A program made the position numbers and the translations under genes. From NCBI GenBank assembly GCA_947579605.1, contig OX388314.1, positions 23,446,000 to 23,509,999 of the forward strand: a stretch of 64,000 nt of DNA. Reading direction: 5' to 3'. This DNA comes from Athripsodes cinereus. Lineage: Eukaryota > Arthropoda > Insecta > Trichoptera > Leptoceridae. Under the pieces are notes generated by a model. It was not told the DNA's origin. It made no database searches and worked only from the letters and a program-made list of their open reading frames with translations. Positions within the stretch are counted from its first letter, which is position 1. Every line of letters starts with the position of its first letter. Below, piece by piece: positions 21,043-32,580 of this stretch.

Positions 21043-22367
21043 TTACTTATTGGATTTACTGTACAATTTTTTACTATAATAATCACTTCTGTTATGAACA
21101 TTTTGTAGAATGTTTACGAACATTATTTATAACGGTTCTCCAATTATTGACCACCCAAGCAGTAATTTAGATCTTGATAACGAAAAATTATGTCAACAAA
21201 ACAATATCTACAGTGTATAATGATAACATCCCCACACTCTAATTTCCGACAATCCAATCGACAATCAACAACTTAACTGTTCTGTTTACCTGACATAATG
21301 TTCATGAAATTATAATACACAGTTGTAAGAGCTGAATTCACTTGCAGTAATCTCGACATATTATGGACTTACGAGTATATTGTACGTCTTATGTCGATAT
21401 TATATTCGATTACACAAAATTCGAGTACAAAATAGGAAGGAAGATTGAACATACTAATAGTAGCGAATATAACAAAATAAGACTAAAATTTTAATTGAGT
21501 TTTTCTACAAAGTACACAAATATTTCTAGATTAGAGAAAATAAAATACAAAAAAATCAGCGACCAACTCTGTCCATACAAAAATAAGGCACATTAGGTGA
21601 AAAACCATATTTTACAAACAACGAAAATCTGGAAAAAAAAATAAAAAGCTTTAATTCCAAAAAATGTAATTAAATTAGAAGCTACAAAATTCCAAATCCC
21701 AATGAATGTATCATCAAATATGTCCAATGCAATAGGTACAATTGGGAATTTATGAAGATATAACTGGGCTGAATAATCACTCGTGTCTTGTATTTTAAAT
21801 ATTGTTGAAATAAAATCTTATCCCGGATATTTCAGGAATCCAGGAACTCTTATTTATCCGTTTGGGCTAATTACAAGTGATTTTTTTTAAGTCTCTCAAG
21901 TTTATCAGTACCAGTATTGGCATCTCCAACCGTAACATGATTTATTATCAAAACGTGTTAGGGTATCAATGCATTCTGAAAAACGTAATTGGAAAGTGTA
22001 ATAAAATTAAATGTCGAGATAAGGCAATACAGCCTTAGTATTATTACTGAAATAATAATGTGTATGTAGTTATATTATAAACTATATGTAGATAAAATCA
22101 ATCCATAATAGCATGGCATCGGTTTATTGGGTATATTTGCATAGCATACTTCCGGCATATCGGGGCGGGACGTGTCCTACCAAAGCGATGGTTTAACTAT
22201 ATGCCTACTCCTATAATACAGTATAATCAATGGACTCAAGGAAGGTACCTGGTACCTATCAAGCAGATGTAGAAAAACGGCTAACGGAACAATCACATTT
22301 GAAGTAGGTATTATATTGTGTATAATATCAAAGAAAAAAATAATATAAAACTGTATACAATAATTTG
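21043..22367. other. No gene seen
   Basis: AT-rich. The segment 21823-21880 (CCCGGATATTTCAGGAATCC, TTATTTATCCG) resembles 29696-29745 (CCCAGATATCTCAGGAGTC, CTATTTATCCG), pointing to an old unnamed repeat. Confidence 0.45.
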
Positions 22368-22420
22368 GTTTCTACTTACAAAGTCATTGTCAAATTCTGT
22401 AAAAATTTGTAAGTAGAAAC
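22368..22420. repeat. Perfect 15-bp hairpin with 23-nt loop
   Basis: GTTTCTACTTACAAA (22368-22382) is exactly inverted at 22406-22420. No flanking target duplication or family membership was seen. Confidence 0.65.
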
Positions 22421-22752
22421 AACGTAACTGAACCTATCATTACATAATATAGTAAAACTCAAACAGTTTGTATCTATTCCAATAAAATTAATATAACAAA
22501 ATAAACGGCAACTCAATGAATAGAAAAAAGATATAAAGATAGGAGAAAAAGAAAAGAAAAAAGATAGGGGGGTGTCATTAAAAGTCATCAGAAAAGATAG
22601 TGGTTGCTTAAAGTGCTACGTAGACCTACTAAGGACATTTTATCAATTACTGAACACATGAAAAAAGCTGAAGATAGTTCATGAAAAAGAAAATTTGATC
22701 CTTCTCTGTCTTATATTTTTTTAAATAAAAAAGCATTTTGTTTGGCATATTG

Positions 22753-22860
22753 GAGGGTCAAAGAAAGCTTGTAAGACCGAAGCTTCGACGGCTGGATGGT
22801 GTAAATAAATACGCTTAACTCATTGAAATCCGGATCCGCACAAGAACGCCAGTCATGTTA
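22753..22860 (+). pseudogene. LINE carboxy-terminal relic (type RPKLRRLDGV)
   Basis: The frame gives GQRKLVRPKLRRLDGVNKYA and then TAA. This is the basic GRP-x-LRW-x-DGV segment found near the carboxy terminus of many arthropod LINE proteins. Downstream homology is lost. Confidence 0.6.
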
Positions 22861-23719
22861 GCATGCTCTAACGGAGACAAAGGCATGACCTGGTTCGTAT
22901 ATAGATATAGATAGATTTTTTTCACTGTTTTTAATTTTTTTTTATTTACCAAAGAAATTCAAAAAGAAACCTAACGGCTTATGGACGGAAAAAAACAGCG
23001 TACATCTAATGAGTAAAATTTCTCAAACTTTAATATTTAATTCAGCAATTTATAAACAGTTTCTGTAAGTTGAGAAGCTTTTTGTCTCAAATAAACATTG
23101 GAAATAATGTAGTTAGAAAATTATTCGAAATACCAGTGACTGATTGATAATAGTTCATATCCACTCTAGAGCTCGTGGCAATAGTGGGTGGCAAGACAGG
23201 TAAGTAAGTAATGGGTAACTCCCAGCCAGGAATATGGACTCTGATTCCCATCACCTGAGGACAACATGACGTTATTATCAATCATTATCACAACGTGTAT
23301 TGTATTCTACTGTTGTTTGTATTTACCATTGTGCCACCGAGTACAAATAATAATACTATACACATAATACAACGTATTTCTATCTAACTATGAAATCTCC
23401 ACACGAAAATAATTCTAAACCATTGTGGTGCCTCCTCAAAACATAGTAACCAGAATTCGATGTATGTATTTCTTTATTGCTTCAGCCTCATGCAGTTTAT
23501 CTTACAATAAACAAAAATAATGTAATAATTATGTTACAATATACGAACCCATCAGGACTAACATATTATAGTAGGAGCCATGCGAGAACTCCAGAGTACA
23601 TAAATATAATATTATAATTCCAACTGATTTCTGTTTAATTTCGATTCTTTCATAATGCTTTCATTTCATTCTTTCGTAAAATATGGCAATTATAAATAAA
23701 TAGAATAAAGTGTACAACA
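22861..23719. other. No gene seen
   Basis: AT-rich. TTTCTTTATTGCTTCAGCC at about 23469 could be an inverted 3' tail, but I cannot place it in a family. Confidence 0.4.
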
Positions 23720-23825
23720 TCCTGAATGCTAATTTTTATTGCTAGGAAATGACGATCTGCATGTTTGTTACACGCGGCTTATCCACTGACTGACTACCCT
23801 ACTTCTAGAAAATGAAGTGATGTAA
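23720..23825 (+). mobile_element. Family 1, diverged 3' half
   Basis: CATCCTGAATGCTAATTTTT, GACGATCTGCATGTTTGTTA and GACTACCCTACTTCTAG preserve the order of the family 1 3' half; the tail is degraded. Confidence 0.6.
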
Positions 23826-24384
23826 CAGATACAGATTGTAACAGATAACTACAAACTACTTGAATATAAAAAAAACTGTAACGCAGAAACATAGTTAAAT
23901 GTAGGTAGGTTTATACTTAAAATCCGTTTATCATATCGCCAAGAGGCAATTCCTTTCAGCTGCATGGAACATGATAACAGTTTACGTGCAGATGCAACCA
24001 AAATATTTCACATAACATTGAAAGTGAAATAAAAAATTATCATTACGAGTATTTTGCATACGCGGATAAATACATACTTAAGTATAAACAAATGCGGTGA
24101 CCACTAGTTTAAGTACAAAAGTAGGCCAGAAGCAAAGTAATATGATATAATAAGATTGATAGATACTTAATAGACTTGGAATAGAGAATCTTCGAGTTGG
24201 TAGGAAATAATCAAATATGAGTCCTCCCGTAAGTTTCTAAACTCACTATGGTGTACTTATGTCCCGTAAAATGAAAAAATAAATCCCCTCTCTTAGCACC
24301 TAGTTACAAAACATATATATATATATAACAACATCACGTGTTAGGCATTCAACATCATTCAATTCAAATAAAAGGAATGGTGCT

Positions 24385-24432
24385 CGTAAACGTTGCCGCC
24401 CGAGGATTAAATAGCGAAACCATATAAGCCAG
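24385..24432 (+). pseudogene. GATA-tailed LINE relic, part before the MITE
   Basis: It reads RKRCRPRIK, a stop, then RNHISQ, aligning with RKRGRPRTTWLEHVDQ of the copy at 57394. The reading resumes on the far side of the inserted MITE at 24644. Confidence 0.65.
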
Positions 24433-24643
24433 CAGGGCTACTCTTGACAAAACTAAACACGATCTTAATCTAATCTTGATCTTGATCATACGACGCATGA
24501 AGTGACTATTGGCCAAAAATACACGCAAACCGATCGCGCGTTAGCGGTAGCGCGGTGTTTTTGACCATAGTCTCTTCGTGCGTCGTATGATCAAGATCAA
24601 GACTAGATTAAGATCGTGTTTAGTTTTGTCAAGAGTAACCCTG
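24433..24643. mobile_element. 211-bp foldback MITE nested in a LINE relic
   Basis: The left end CAGGGCTACTCTTGACAAAA is mirrored at 24624-24643 with one mismatch, and the arms continue with few mismatches for about 90 nt each, leaving a short centre. The LINE reading frame on the two sides joins with exactly one extra triplet (CAG on the left, CAT on the right), consistent with a degenerate 3-bp target duplication. No transposase is encoded. The superfamily is uncertain. Confidence 0.82.
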
Positions 24644-24796
24644 CATATCCTCCAGGATGAATATATGTTGAGCACATTGAATAGGAAAGTATGCATGAGG
24701 AATTATATGACAATGACGGAAGCAAAGTATGTATGCGAGGATATGAAAAATTGACACTCTTTTCTATCTGCCTACCCCGAAAAGGAAGCGGCATGA
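24644..24796 (+). pseudogene. GATA-tailed LINE relic, part after the MITE
   Basis: The frame reads HILQDEYMLSTLNRK, then VCMRNYMTMTEAKYVCED, a TGA, and ends FLSAYPEKEAA with a stop. It aligns throughout with the last 45 or so residues of the LINE at 57394-58019. The tail has become an (ATG)n-like run at 24795-24812. Confidence 0.75.
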
Positions 24797-24847
24797 TGTT
24801 AATGATGATGATTATATTTTCAATTTAGCAGTTTTGTAATTATATCT

Positions 24848-24905
24848 ACATCCCGAATGTCTTATATTTTGATAGCATATTGAAAACAACCTGAATCTTC
24901 ATTCA
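24848..24905 (+). repeat. Family 1 fragment
   Basis: CATCCCGAATGTCTTATATT followed by TTGATAGCATATTGAAAACA matches only the central block of family 1. Confidence 0.4.
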
Positions 24906-27179
24906 ATACCGGCTTTAATTTCACTCGTGAAAGATCTCGTGGGGTAACATGAAAATAAATTTATTTTACTGTGTAGATATTTTGTACGGAAACAACCTTA
25001 AAAATAATGTCGATTACCTACCTGTTTCAAAGTCTGCGAAAATTGACAAACCGCACCATTTTGTCTCACAAAAACATGGTCACAATATTTTTTACACAAC
25101 ACTGTTTCGCAATAAGCTCCTCGTTAACGCCAAATAAAAACGGAGTTTAAAAAAATCAACATTAAATTATACACAATTAAAAAGTAATATTACTTAAACA
25201 CATGCATATTACATGCAAATTTACTTCATAATATTTTGCACACTTTACGTGATAATGCATACATTTAAAGTCATTCTGTAGAGAAAATGACAGTTTTATA
25301 GGCAAACATTATTTTTATTTCTTATTTAATTTACTATAAGTAACGTTTAGTATATTATTAAAAACATTTTTGTTCTGTAGGAGGAAGAAAATTAAACGCA
25401 GCGTATTCACAACTAAGTGCTCCTTTTGAGAATATTATAATGATGCACTCTTGTTTAATTTAAAAACCTTTAATAAGTAAGAATGAAAATAGATGGGGGC
25501 ATAGTTTTCTTCATTAGTCAGTACCTATGCAAATGTGTCTATGAAAACATTAATACTCGTATTTAAACCAATAAATATTATCACTTGTCTCTCGACATAT
25601 TCGAATCTCCTTTGTATTAATTGGTTGTTTTAATCACTGTGTTAATATTGTCAACCGACGGTACTTGGTGGAAGTAGTGTAAAATTAATAAAAATTAACA
25701 CTTGTAAAATTAATAAAAAGTACCTCCATAATGACATTATTAATCGTGGGTTGGATTTCATAAACTTTCTTGAACTTGTATTTGAATGTAACTTCTTCAA
25801 TTTATTTTATTTATGTAGCCAGATGATGAAGTATTACCTAAATATAAGTGTTTAATATTCATTAATTTAACTTTGTTTATTATTGTTGTATATTTAAAAA
25901 AAAAACGTTACCACAGTTTCAGTAGAGACATTCACCATTTTCAGACGAAACTCTTAAACTAATTGACAAGTAAGATTATTAAAAGGAGGTGAGAGAGGTT
26001 GAAGATATGTGGAGGGTTAAGTCTCATCTCAAATCTTCTCCATTTAAAGTAATGGGGAACATGCATGAATAAATGTTATCAATTCATATTAATAAATATA
26101 CACTGATCACGAATATCCTAATAGGAAACGATAAAATAAAACTTTTCATTCATTATTTTCATTTTAAAAATCCATATTTTCTGTTATTGAATTAGTCCGG
26201 TGTGACGTCGCTAGGCGCTATTTTGTATTGCCACACATTTCACTCTTAGTACTGTTTGTAGCGCGATATTGTCAAACACTGCTCTGCCACGAGTGGACCT
26301 TTTTGCGGCGAAGACAGAAAATTGCTTTTTTAAATGGTGATAAAAACCTTAAGAATGCACATTTAAAAATATAAAAAGCACCATAATTTTTCTAATTTTC
26401 TGTACTATTTTTTGGGTTGAAATTTTTTTTTTGTGAAAGTTCCCCATTCTGTGCCAATTGAGTCACCTCATCCGATGACAAACATTAAACATTCCGATAT
26501 CATTTTCACAGGAATGGATGTGGCTTGTGGGAAAAATCAAGAAGATCCTCAGGATCATTATGAATAAAAAAAGTTTTTATCAAATATCAGCATATTATAA
26601 TCAAAATACGATCCGTCTAAGGCAATCGTCTTTTACAGGATTCAGACTAACTAAACGAGTGATCAAACAATATTATGTCTTTTCATTTATCTATATTTTT
26701 AAAGAGAAGAAACGAGACATACAACATTCCATAGTTCATTCATTAGGTAGATATGGACGCAGCAGTTTCTACTGTTTTAGGCAGACTAGGTACATAATAT
26801 TTTCATATTAAAATATTTATAATTACATACTTTTATATGCAAAATAGCGAAGAGTGTAACACAGCAAGGTACAGAGTGCACGAGATAAGACCTTCGCTCT
26901 AAACTAGTGTCAGGTATCTGAAGGTCGATCTTGTAATATTAACAACTATGACACAGATCAACATATTATAAATTATTGAAACTTTGGACTTGCATCGTGT
27001 AACGGGCTCACAACTTGCATGCGTAACATAATCAATAGTATTTGGACCTATTTGAAGAGTTCTTCTCATTATCTTATATTACGGTAGGATATGTTTGTAT
27101 ATAAATAATGTTCTTGTGCATAATTTAGGATTTTTTAAATTCGGAAAGTCTATGGAAACATTAGGATATTATACAACAA
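24906..27179. other. No gene seen in over two kilobases
   Basis: AT-rich. A GC-richer island at 26195-26330 (GTCCGGTGTGACGTCGCTAG) has no recognised coding potential. ORFs at 24949-25137 and 26518-26811 show no domains. Confidence 0.45.
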
Positions 27180-27290
27180 TGACTTAAGTTCATAAACGGA
27201 AAGAGAAATGTGAGAAAGCGAGGTCGTCTGGGAACTACGTGGCTTGATCACGTGGATCAATTTCTCAAGGTCTGTCCCACTTGGAATACT
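27180..27290 (+). pseudogene. GATA-tailed LINE relic with internal deletion
   Basis: RNVRKRGRLGTTWLDHVDQF is followed directly by LKVCPTWNTY. Compared with the 57.8-kb copy, about 45 codons between ILKDG and PTWDTA are missing. An (ATAATT)-like run follows. Confidence 0.7.
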
Positions 27291-27464
27291 TATAAAAATA
27301 TTATAAAAATAATTATTAGTAAAGTAAAAAAAAAAATTTACGCATTATTCACTGGATTTGAAGAAGTAAAAATGGGTATCTCACTCATTTCTGCAAGTTT
27401 CCAAATGTTCTTAAAGCCTCGCGTACAAGAAAATTAATACCTACGATTCGTCGATGTCACTAAT

Positions 27465-27572
27465 TCTTAATGTTTAATATTTTTTTATTGGGATGGAAAT
27501 GATAATCTGCATGGTTCTACATACACTTAAATCTACTGACTACCCCATTTGTGGAATTTGCCATGGTAGTAT
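27465..27572 (+). mobile_element. Family 1, diverged 3' half
   Basis: TGGGATGGAAATGATAATCT, CATGGTTCTACATACACTTA, GACTACCCCATTTGTGGAAT and TTGCCATGGTAGTATT preserve the family order. Confidence 0.6.
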
Positions 27573-27847
27573 TTGTATTTCAAAAAACCTGACATAAAAT
27601 TGAAATTCAAGTTAATATTTCGGAAAACCTAACATGAAATTCAAATTAAATTGACAATTTATGTTCGCCATAACTGACATCAATCTACTAAAAATTACGT
27701 GAAATTTATATAAATTAGCATTAATGTTAGTTAAACTTAAAATACGGAAATAAATTACCACACCTGTACCACAGAGACGAATACGAATATGTATTTAAAA
27801 TAAGTTAAAACCAATTCGTGCTCAGTTGCAGAAACTAAACTTTAAAT

Positions 27848-28572
27848 AAGGTGACCAAAGATTATGCTTTTGGAAGGACAGTCCTCTTTTTTTTAGTTCT
27901 ATCCTCCCTTGATAAAGATCCTCTATTTTGATACTTAATAAAACCAAACAAAAAAAAAAAAAAAAAAAACGAGAATATCATGAAATTTTTCAAATTTTTA
28001 TGCTCTTTCGAAAATTTGGCAACGGAGGAGTAGAAATTTAAGCATAAAACATAAAAAAAGAAAAAGTCCCCATTTTTGAAAAATAGAACAAAACAAGCAA
28101 ATTCGGGAGTTTCACAAAATATTATTTAACGAAAAAGGACCTCCTTCTTATCACTGAAAATATAAAGTGAGTCAATACAATCCATTGGATTGGTCTGCAA
28201 CGAGTTTGGATTTTTTCTCTATTCCTCCCTATTTCCAGCTAGTCTCTTTAGTTCTACTTATGCGCAACAATTCATGTCTTTCTTCAGTTGATCCATATAG
28301 GTATCTCTTGGTCCTTAAAAAAATAATTCCTTAAAAAAACCTAGGAGGTACCGAAATATACTGTACTTTTTATTCTCATCTTTTTTAAGTATTTAAGTAA
28401 GTTTTTTGATATTTAAATATTTCATTCTTTTACTTATTTATTCCATTGGATTATTTTTTTTCTTTTCTAAATGGTTGGCTGGAAGACGCTGAAAGTTCGC
28501 CATTTGACAGAACACAAATTCCTTAACTAAACCCAGAAAATGTCCTTTCGCCGTAAAAAAGTTGGTCACCTT
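27848..28572. mobile_element. Candidate TIR DNA element of about 725 bp
   Basis: AAGGTGACCAA (27848-27858) is exactly inverted as TTGGTCACCTT (28562-28572), and subterminal AAGGACA blocks are also inverted (GGAAGGACAGTC on the left, AATGTCCTTTCG on the right). The flanks are too AT-rich to define a target duplication. It holds a poly-A stretch (27950-27969) and a minus-strand LINE relic. Confidence 0.55.
28179..28314 (-). pseudogene. LINE carboxy-terminal relic (type RDTYMDQ)
   Basis: The minus strand reads GPRDTYMDQLKKDMNCCA, TAA, VELKRLAGNREE, a TAG where tryptophan is expected, then RKNPNSLQTNPMD. GRPR-x-x-Y-x-DQ followed by LA-x-NRE-x-W is the tail layout of a LINE protein. A second copy is at 36468-36625. 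Confidence 0.65.
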
Positions 28573-30360
28573 TATTTATGTATAATTTAAATATTATAAA
28601 CACTATTTTATCTCTTTACTGGCAGCTGACTCGCCATCATCGAGACGAGAATCTTGTTTTAAGCGTACGCGTGAAATTATCTTATTACCTGCTAATGTAA
28701 TGACTTTCGCGAAGTTTACACCGTTTTAAATGCAATACATTAGTGTCTGTTTATCTCACATGATATACACAAGTCATATTAATGTGAATTACCCTGTACG
28801 AGAAGGAACTCTACTAACAAATAATTATATTTTATAAAAAGTTTTTCAAAAGATAAATTACCCCATACCATAATAGTGAGCAATCTTCTTCTTATGGCCC
28901 GCTAGACTTGAATCTCGAGGGTCCGACGCCATGTTTTTGTGTCGTCTGTTACAGAATGGAGGCGATATGCTTGTATTCGCAAGAATATCGAATCCGAAAA
29001 AAATTCGCGAAATCCATCCACATCGATGAATTGTTTTATATTCTAGAACGGGATTTTAGTGTAGATACTGGACTTATAAATATTTAAAGCGAATTGTTTT
29101 TTTTTATGACAAATACATAATAATATGGCTGACATAAAAATGAAACAGGCAAATTGCTTATTTTCAAATTATATTTACTTGTGTCACTTTTTGCAAAAGT
29201 CTATTGAAAATTTAATCACATATCGGTGATAAAATAATGAGCTGTCAAAATAAATTAATATTTATCTAGTAAAGCTTGGTACATAAAATTTGCCATAAAA
29301 CAAGAAATACTTACATATTTTATAATATTAGGTAGAAGCCTACTTGCATAGGAACCGGAATCTAAATAAACAGGATGTTCTTTCACAAGTGTTACCCTTC
29401 AAAATTAAAATTGGATGAAAATTCGTCCATAAATCTTTTACCATGAGGACTGCAGTCTATTTGGAAGAATATGTTAGTTATGTACTTGAAAATTTCAAAA
29501 TTTCATTGATTGTATCGGCATCACTTTGTATTATTATTATTATTTGGATGATTTGTAAAGCGCCGTTTTGTGAAAAAAATCCACCTCAAGGGCGCTCTTT
29601 GCTAACTAAGGTTGTGCTTGAATTATTCCGTGAGATTTCTTGAATAGATAAGTCTTCAGTTGGCTTTGTAACATTGAAGAAGAGCTAACCTTATACCCAG
29701 ATATCTCAGGAGTCTTAGAACCCTATTTATCCGCACACTCTAACCGAAATTGTCCTCACGGACAGACTTTTGTGGAGCCCTGAAGGGTTGGCCGGCCAAA
29801 TCCACTATGGGAATTTTTAAAACTACTTCTCTCTTCAATGTTTCTTTCGGATGTAAATAAATAACTTTGTTACAATTTACTCATTTCATCAATTCATTCA
29901 AATTATTTTATAAAATGAATAATTTTTAATTGTGTTGTGTAACTAATGAGTACCTATATTATAATAACACCAGACTGGTTTCGTGGACTTCGTGTTCGTA
30001 TCGTCAGTAAAGATCAGCATCTGATCAAATAATTGAAACATTAACAAAAAATATCTCCAAAACTAAGTACTGCAGACTCCGTTTTGACAGAACTTTCTGT
30101 AACAAGTTGGGTTCAAGTGGAATATTTTGTGAGTGAACATGCTGTAGAGAAAAGAAAAGTAGATTGGTAATCAGAATATCGCAAACATAAAACTATCAGG
30201 TGTATATTTATAGTCTGATCACATTTTTCGTAAGTGATTTAAAATCGATTAACAGCGTCTAAATGAGATTAAAAACTCACTGCCAAAATACTTGCGTGTT
30301 TATAGGTAAATCTTTGTATCTTTTTAGTCGAAAGACCTGAATAAAAAGGAATAATCTGTT
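28573..30360. other. No gene assigned
   Basis: AT-rich. A 66-codon plus-strand frame (29443-29643) encodes a peptide with one hydrophobic segment, unrecognised and probably chance. 29696-29815 belongs to the unnamed repeat also seen at 21823; it ends in a GC-richer stretch with GGGTTGGCCGGCCAAATCC. Confidence 0.4.
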
Positions 30361-30474
30361 TTATTAGCATGCATCAAGAACTGTGCAAAAGTTATGGAAG
30401 CAAAAAATGTGTACAAGGATAGGAACAACTGGTGCTCGATGTTTTCTATCTACCGCGCAAGGGAAGCGATGTGA
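30361..30474 (+). pseudogene. GATA-tailed LINE carboxy-terminal relic
   Basis: LLACIKNCAKVMEAKNVYKD then RNNWCSMFSIYRAREAM and TGA align with RACMRNC...EEAKEVCKDRSNW of the 57.8-kb copy. The PTWDTA end has mutated. Confidence 0.65.
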
Positions 30475-30927
30475 TGGGATGGGTGTATGAAATTAAAAAT
30501 CATTAATCAAAACACAATGAAAAAGAACGAACTACTTAATACAGATTAAAATCTGAACAACCTACATATTCGATAAAAACAAAAACAAAAAAATGTAAGC
30601 TCTTATTTACAGTTATGAAGTTCTAAGATGCGTGTTTGGGTTTCTTTTTATATGTTCCACCGCCATAAGCGCTGCCCGCAAGATGAATCAGTTAGATAGG
30701 AGATGAATGGAAGGACATCAAGTTAACTGCAGGTTAAATTATAGTGAGATACAAAATATACATATGTAATGACTCCCTTATCTCACGGATTATCAAAAGG
30801 TGATAGTTTCACCAACTTCATTTATGTAGCAGTTTAAAATTCATCGTCTTAATTTCATTGCGCTTCTTTCTTTGCGGGGTAAACAGAAAGAATCAATCTT
30901 TGCACTCACTTTTTTGCTATAAAATTC

Positions 30928-31225
30928 ATGCGAAATTCTTCACGCACTCTTTCCTATTCATTGTATTCAGCACGTGCCCATCCTTAAGAAACTGATGGGT
31001 GTAATTTAGCCATTTGTTTGGCGGACTAACTGCATGTAATAAAAATGTATATTGTCCTCTCCGTGCTAATAAAACAATAAGATGTTCAAGATGGGTTGCA
31101 TACCTCAGCGCTGAATTGTGCATGTTAATTTTCTCACAGCGATATTTAACGAACAACTGCCTTTAACAGGACACTTGAAAACTTACAGAACAGAGTGGGA
31201 GACCTATTCTTTACGGTCTCCACGT
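30928..31225 (-). mobile_element. Chimera of family 1 and GATA-tailed LINE
   Basis: On the minus strand the first 190 bp or so are family 1 (GTCTCCCACTCTGTTCTGTA, GTGTCCTGTTAAAGGCAGTT, CACGGAGAGGACAATATAC). Instead of the normal family 1 end, the sequence then reads as LINE protein: HQFLKDGHVLNTMNRKECVK and NFA with a stop. The junction lies at about 31010-31030. This may be a nested insertion or a template switch between two RNAs with similar 3' ends. Confidence 0.65.
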
Positions 31226-31831
31226 GGTAAAGGAAAAAAATTACCAAATCGATTTATTTGAACCGGGGTTAATTTAAACTAAAGACTATTTTGGTCAAGT
31301 ATTCAAACTGAGAACTAATATTGAATCCAACTTATCTTAAACCGGGTTTAAAATAAATATAATTAGTTTAAATTGGTGCAAACAACATCATTGGTGAAAG
31401 AGAGAAAAGAGGTGTTAAGAGGAATGTTAATGAGAGATTTATCTTAATTAATTGCTACGTCTGTATAGGAAGTGCATCGTGTTATGCTGTAGAGAGGCAG
31501 CAGAGGACGCAGAGGATGAGGTTTAGAGGCTAGAGGACGGGGAAGGAAGAGGACGGACGGTGTCTGATGATGTTACTGATAATGCAAGTGAAACATGAGT
31601 ATTTAATAATATATACTAGCTTAAAATCCGGCATCACTGAAAATATATAGCTATCTAAAAATCTTGGTGAGAAAATTGAGTGAGTCTACAGCTAGATTCT
31701 CGGACTTTAATAGACAAATCTGCGAATCGATTTTTCCTCTTTTTACCGTTCTATTCCTCCTTGACAACACATATTGTTTATTTAGAGAGGGTTTTAGGTC
31801 TTTTATGGATTATTAACTAATCATAGAAGGG
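31226..31831. other. No gene seen
   Basis: It includes a purine-rich GC-richer stretch at 31490-31565 (GAGGCAGCAGAGGACGCAGA) without a clear ORF or family. Confidence 0.4.
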
Positions 31832-31960
31832 AAGATTGAGGGCCGTAGAGGGGTTGGAAGAAGGCGGCTTTCCTGGCTCCGGAACATTCAGGAGTGGACC
31901 GGGATGAGAGGTGTGGAGGTGCTGTTTCGTGCTGTCCGGAACAGGAGGGATTTCTCCTAA
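31832..31960 (+). pseudogene. LINE carboxy-terminal relic (type KIEGRRGVGRRR)
   Basis: The frame reads KIEGRRGVGRRRLSWLRNIQ, EWTGMRGVEVLFRAVRNRRD, FS and TAA, 43 codons including the stop. GKIEGRRGxGRR followed by SWLRN and LFR is a recognisable tail of a common arthropod LINE protein. GC content is higher than in the flanks. The following bases to about 31990 resemble the continuation of the same protein in another frame, implying a frameshift near 31950. Confidence 0.78.
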
Positions 31961-32454
31961 GTGGTCGTCAACGTCGGGGGGACCCGACAAGACACATAGA
32001 GAAGAAGATGGATTATTAAAAATTAAATAAATTGATTCAAAAAATAATAATGTAGCTGATTGAGAGAAATTATGGCAAAGTTTTTTTAGGATGTTTTCTT
32101 AAACATCGGTATGCTATTTGCAACATAACTACCAAATTAACTTGTTTTATTTATTTTTCATCATTATTATATATAATACAACTAAATGAATATTTTATTA
32201 AGAAAAAAACAACTACAATACTGTTGTGTATGAATATTTGTCCCGAGATAGCATACCGTATATTTTTATTTTTTTGGATTTTATTGTTTCTTCCTACTGT
32301 GATCGCCTTGGCCAAATGTTATGGTCTCAGCTTAGTGTGACATTTTTAAGATAATAATAATTAGGGGACAGGAAATCTTCAATCAAGTACACAGAAGAAT
32401 ATAATTATGCACATTTACATAATTTTATTATCTAAATCCGATCACTTGGGTAAA
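31961..32454. other. No gene seen
   Basis: AT-rich, no recognised feature. Confidence 0.4.
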
Positions 32455-32580
32455 TTGGAAAAGCGCGTTTGGGATAAACTCGTCTTGTGTTTTTTGATTA
32501 TTTTAATTTCAATGCATTTCTTTATTAAATTGTTTGTATTTTAATGAGTGTTCAGTAAAGAATGAAAAATAAATAATTGA
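32455..32580 (+). repeat. LINE 3' end, tail type T1
   Basis: GGAAAAGCGCGTTTGGGATA, AACTCGTC and AGTAAAGAATGAAAAATAAA match the T1 layout with a decayed stem. Confidence 0.55.

Noticed and set aside
24433..24643. MITE inverted repeats as a CRISPR-like or regulatory palindrome
   Set aside because: The ends interrupt a LINE frame and behave as a transposon insertion; no CRISPR array with regular spacers exists anywhere in the window.
29443..29643. Possible small membrane protein of 66 residues
   Set aside because: One hydrophobic stretch in AT-rich DNA is expected by chance; there is no promoter, splice context or known family.
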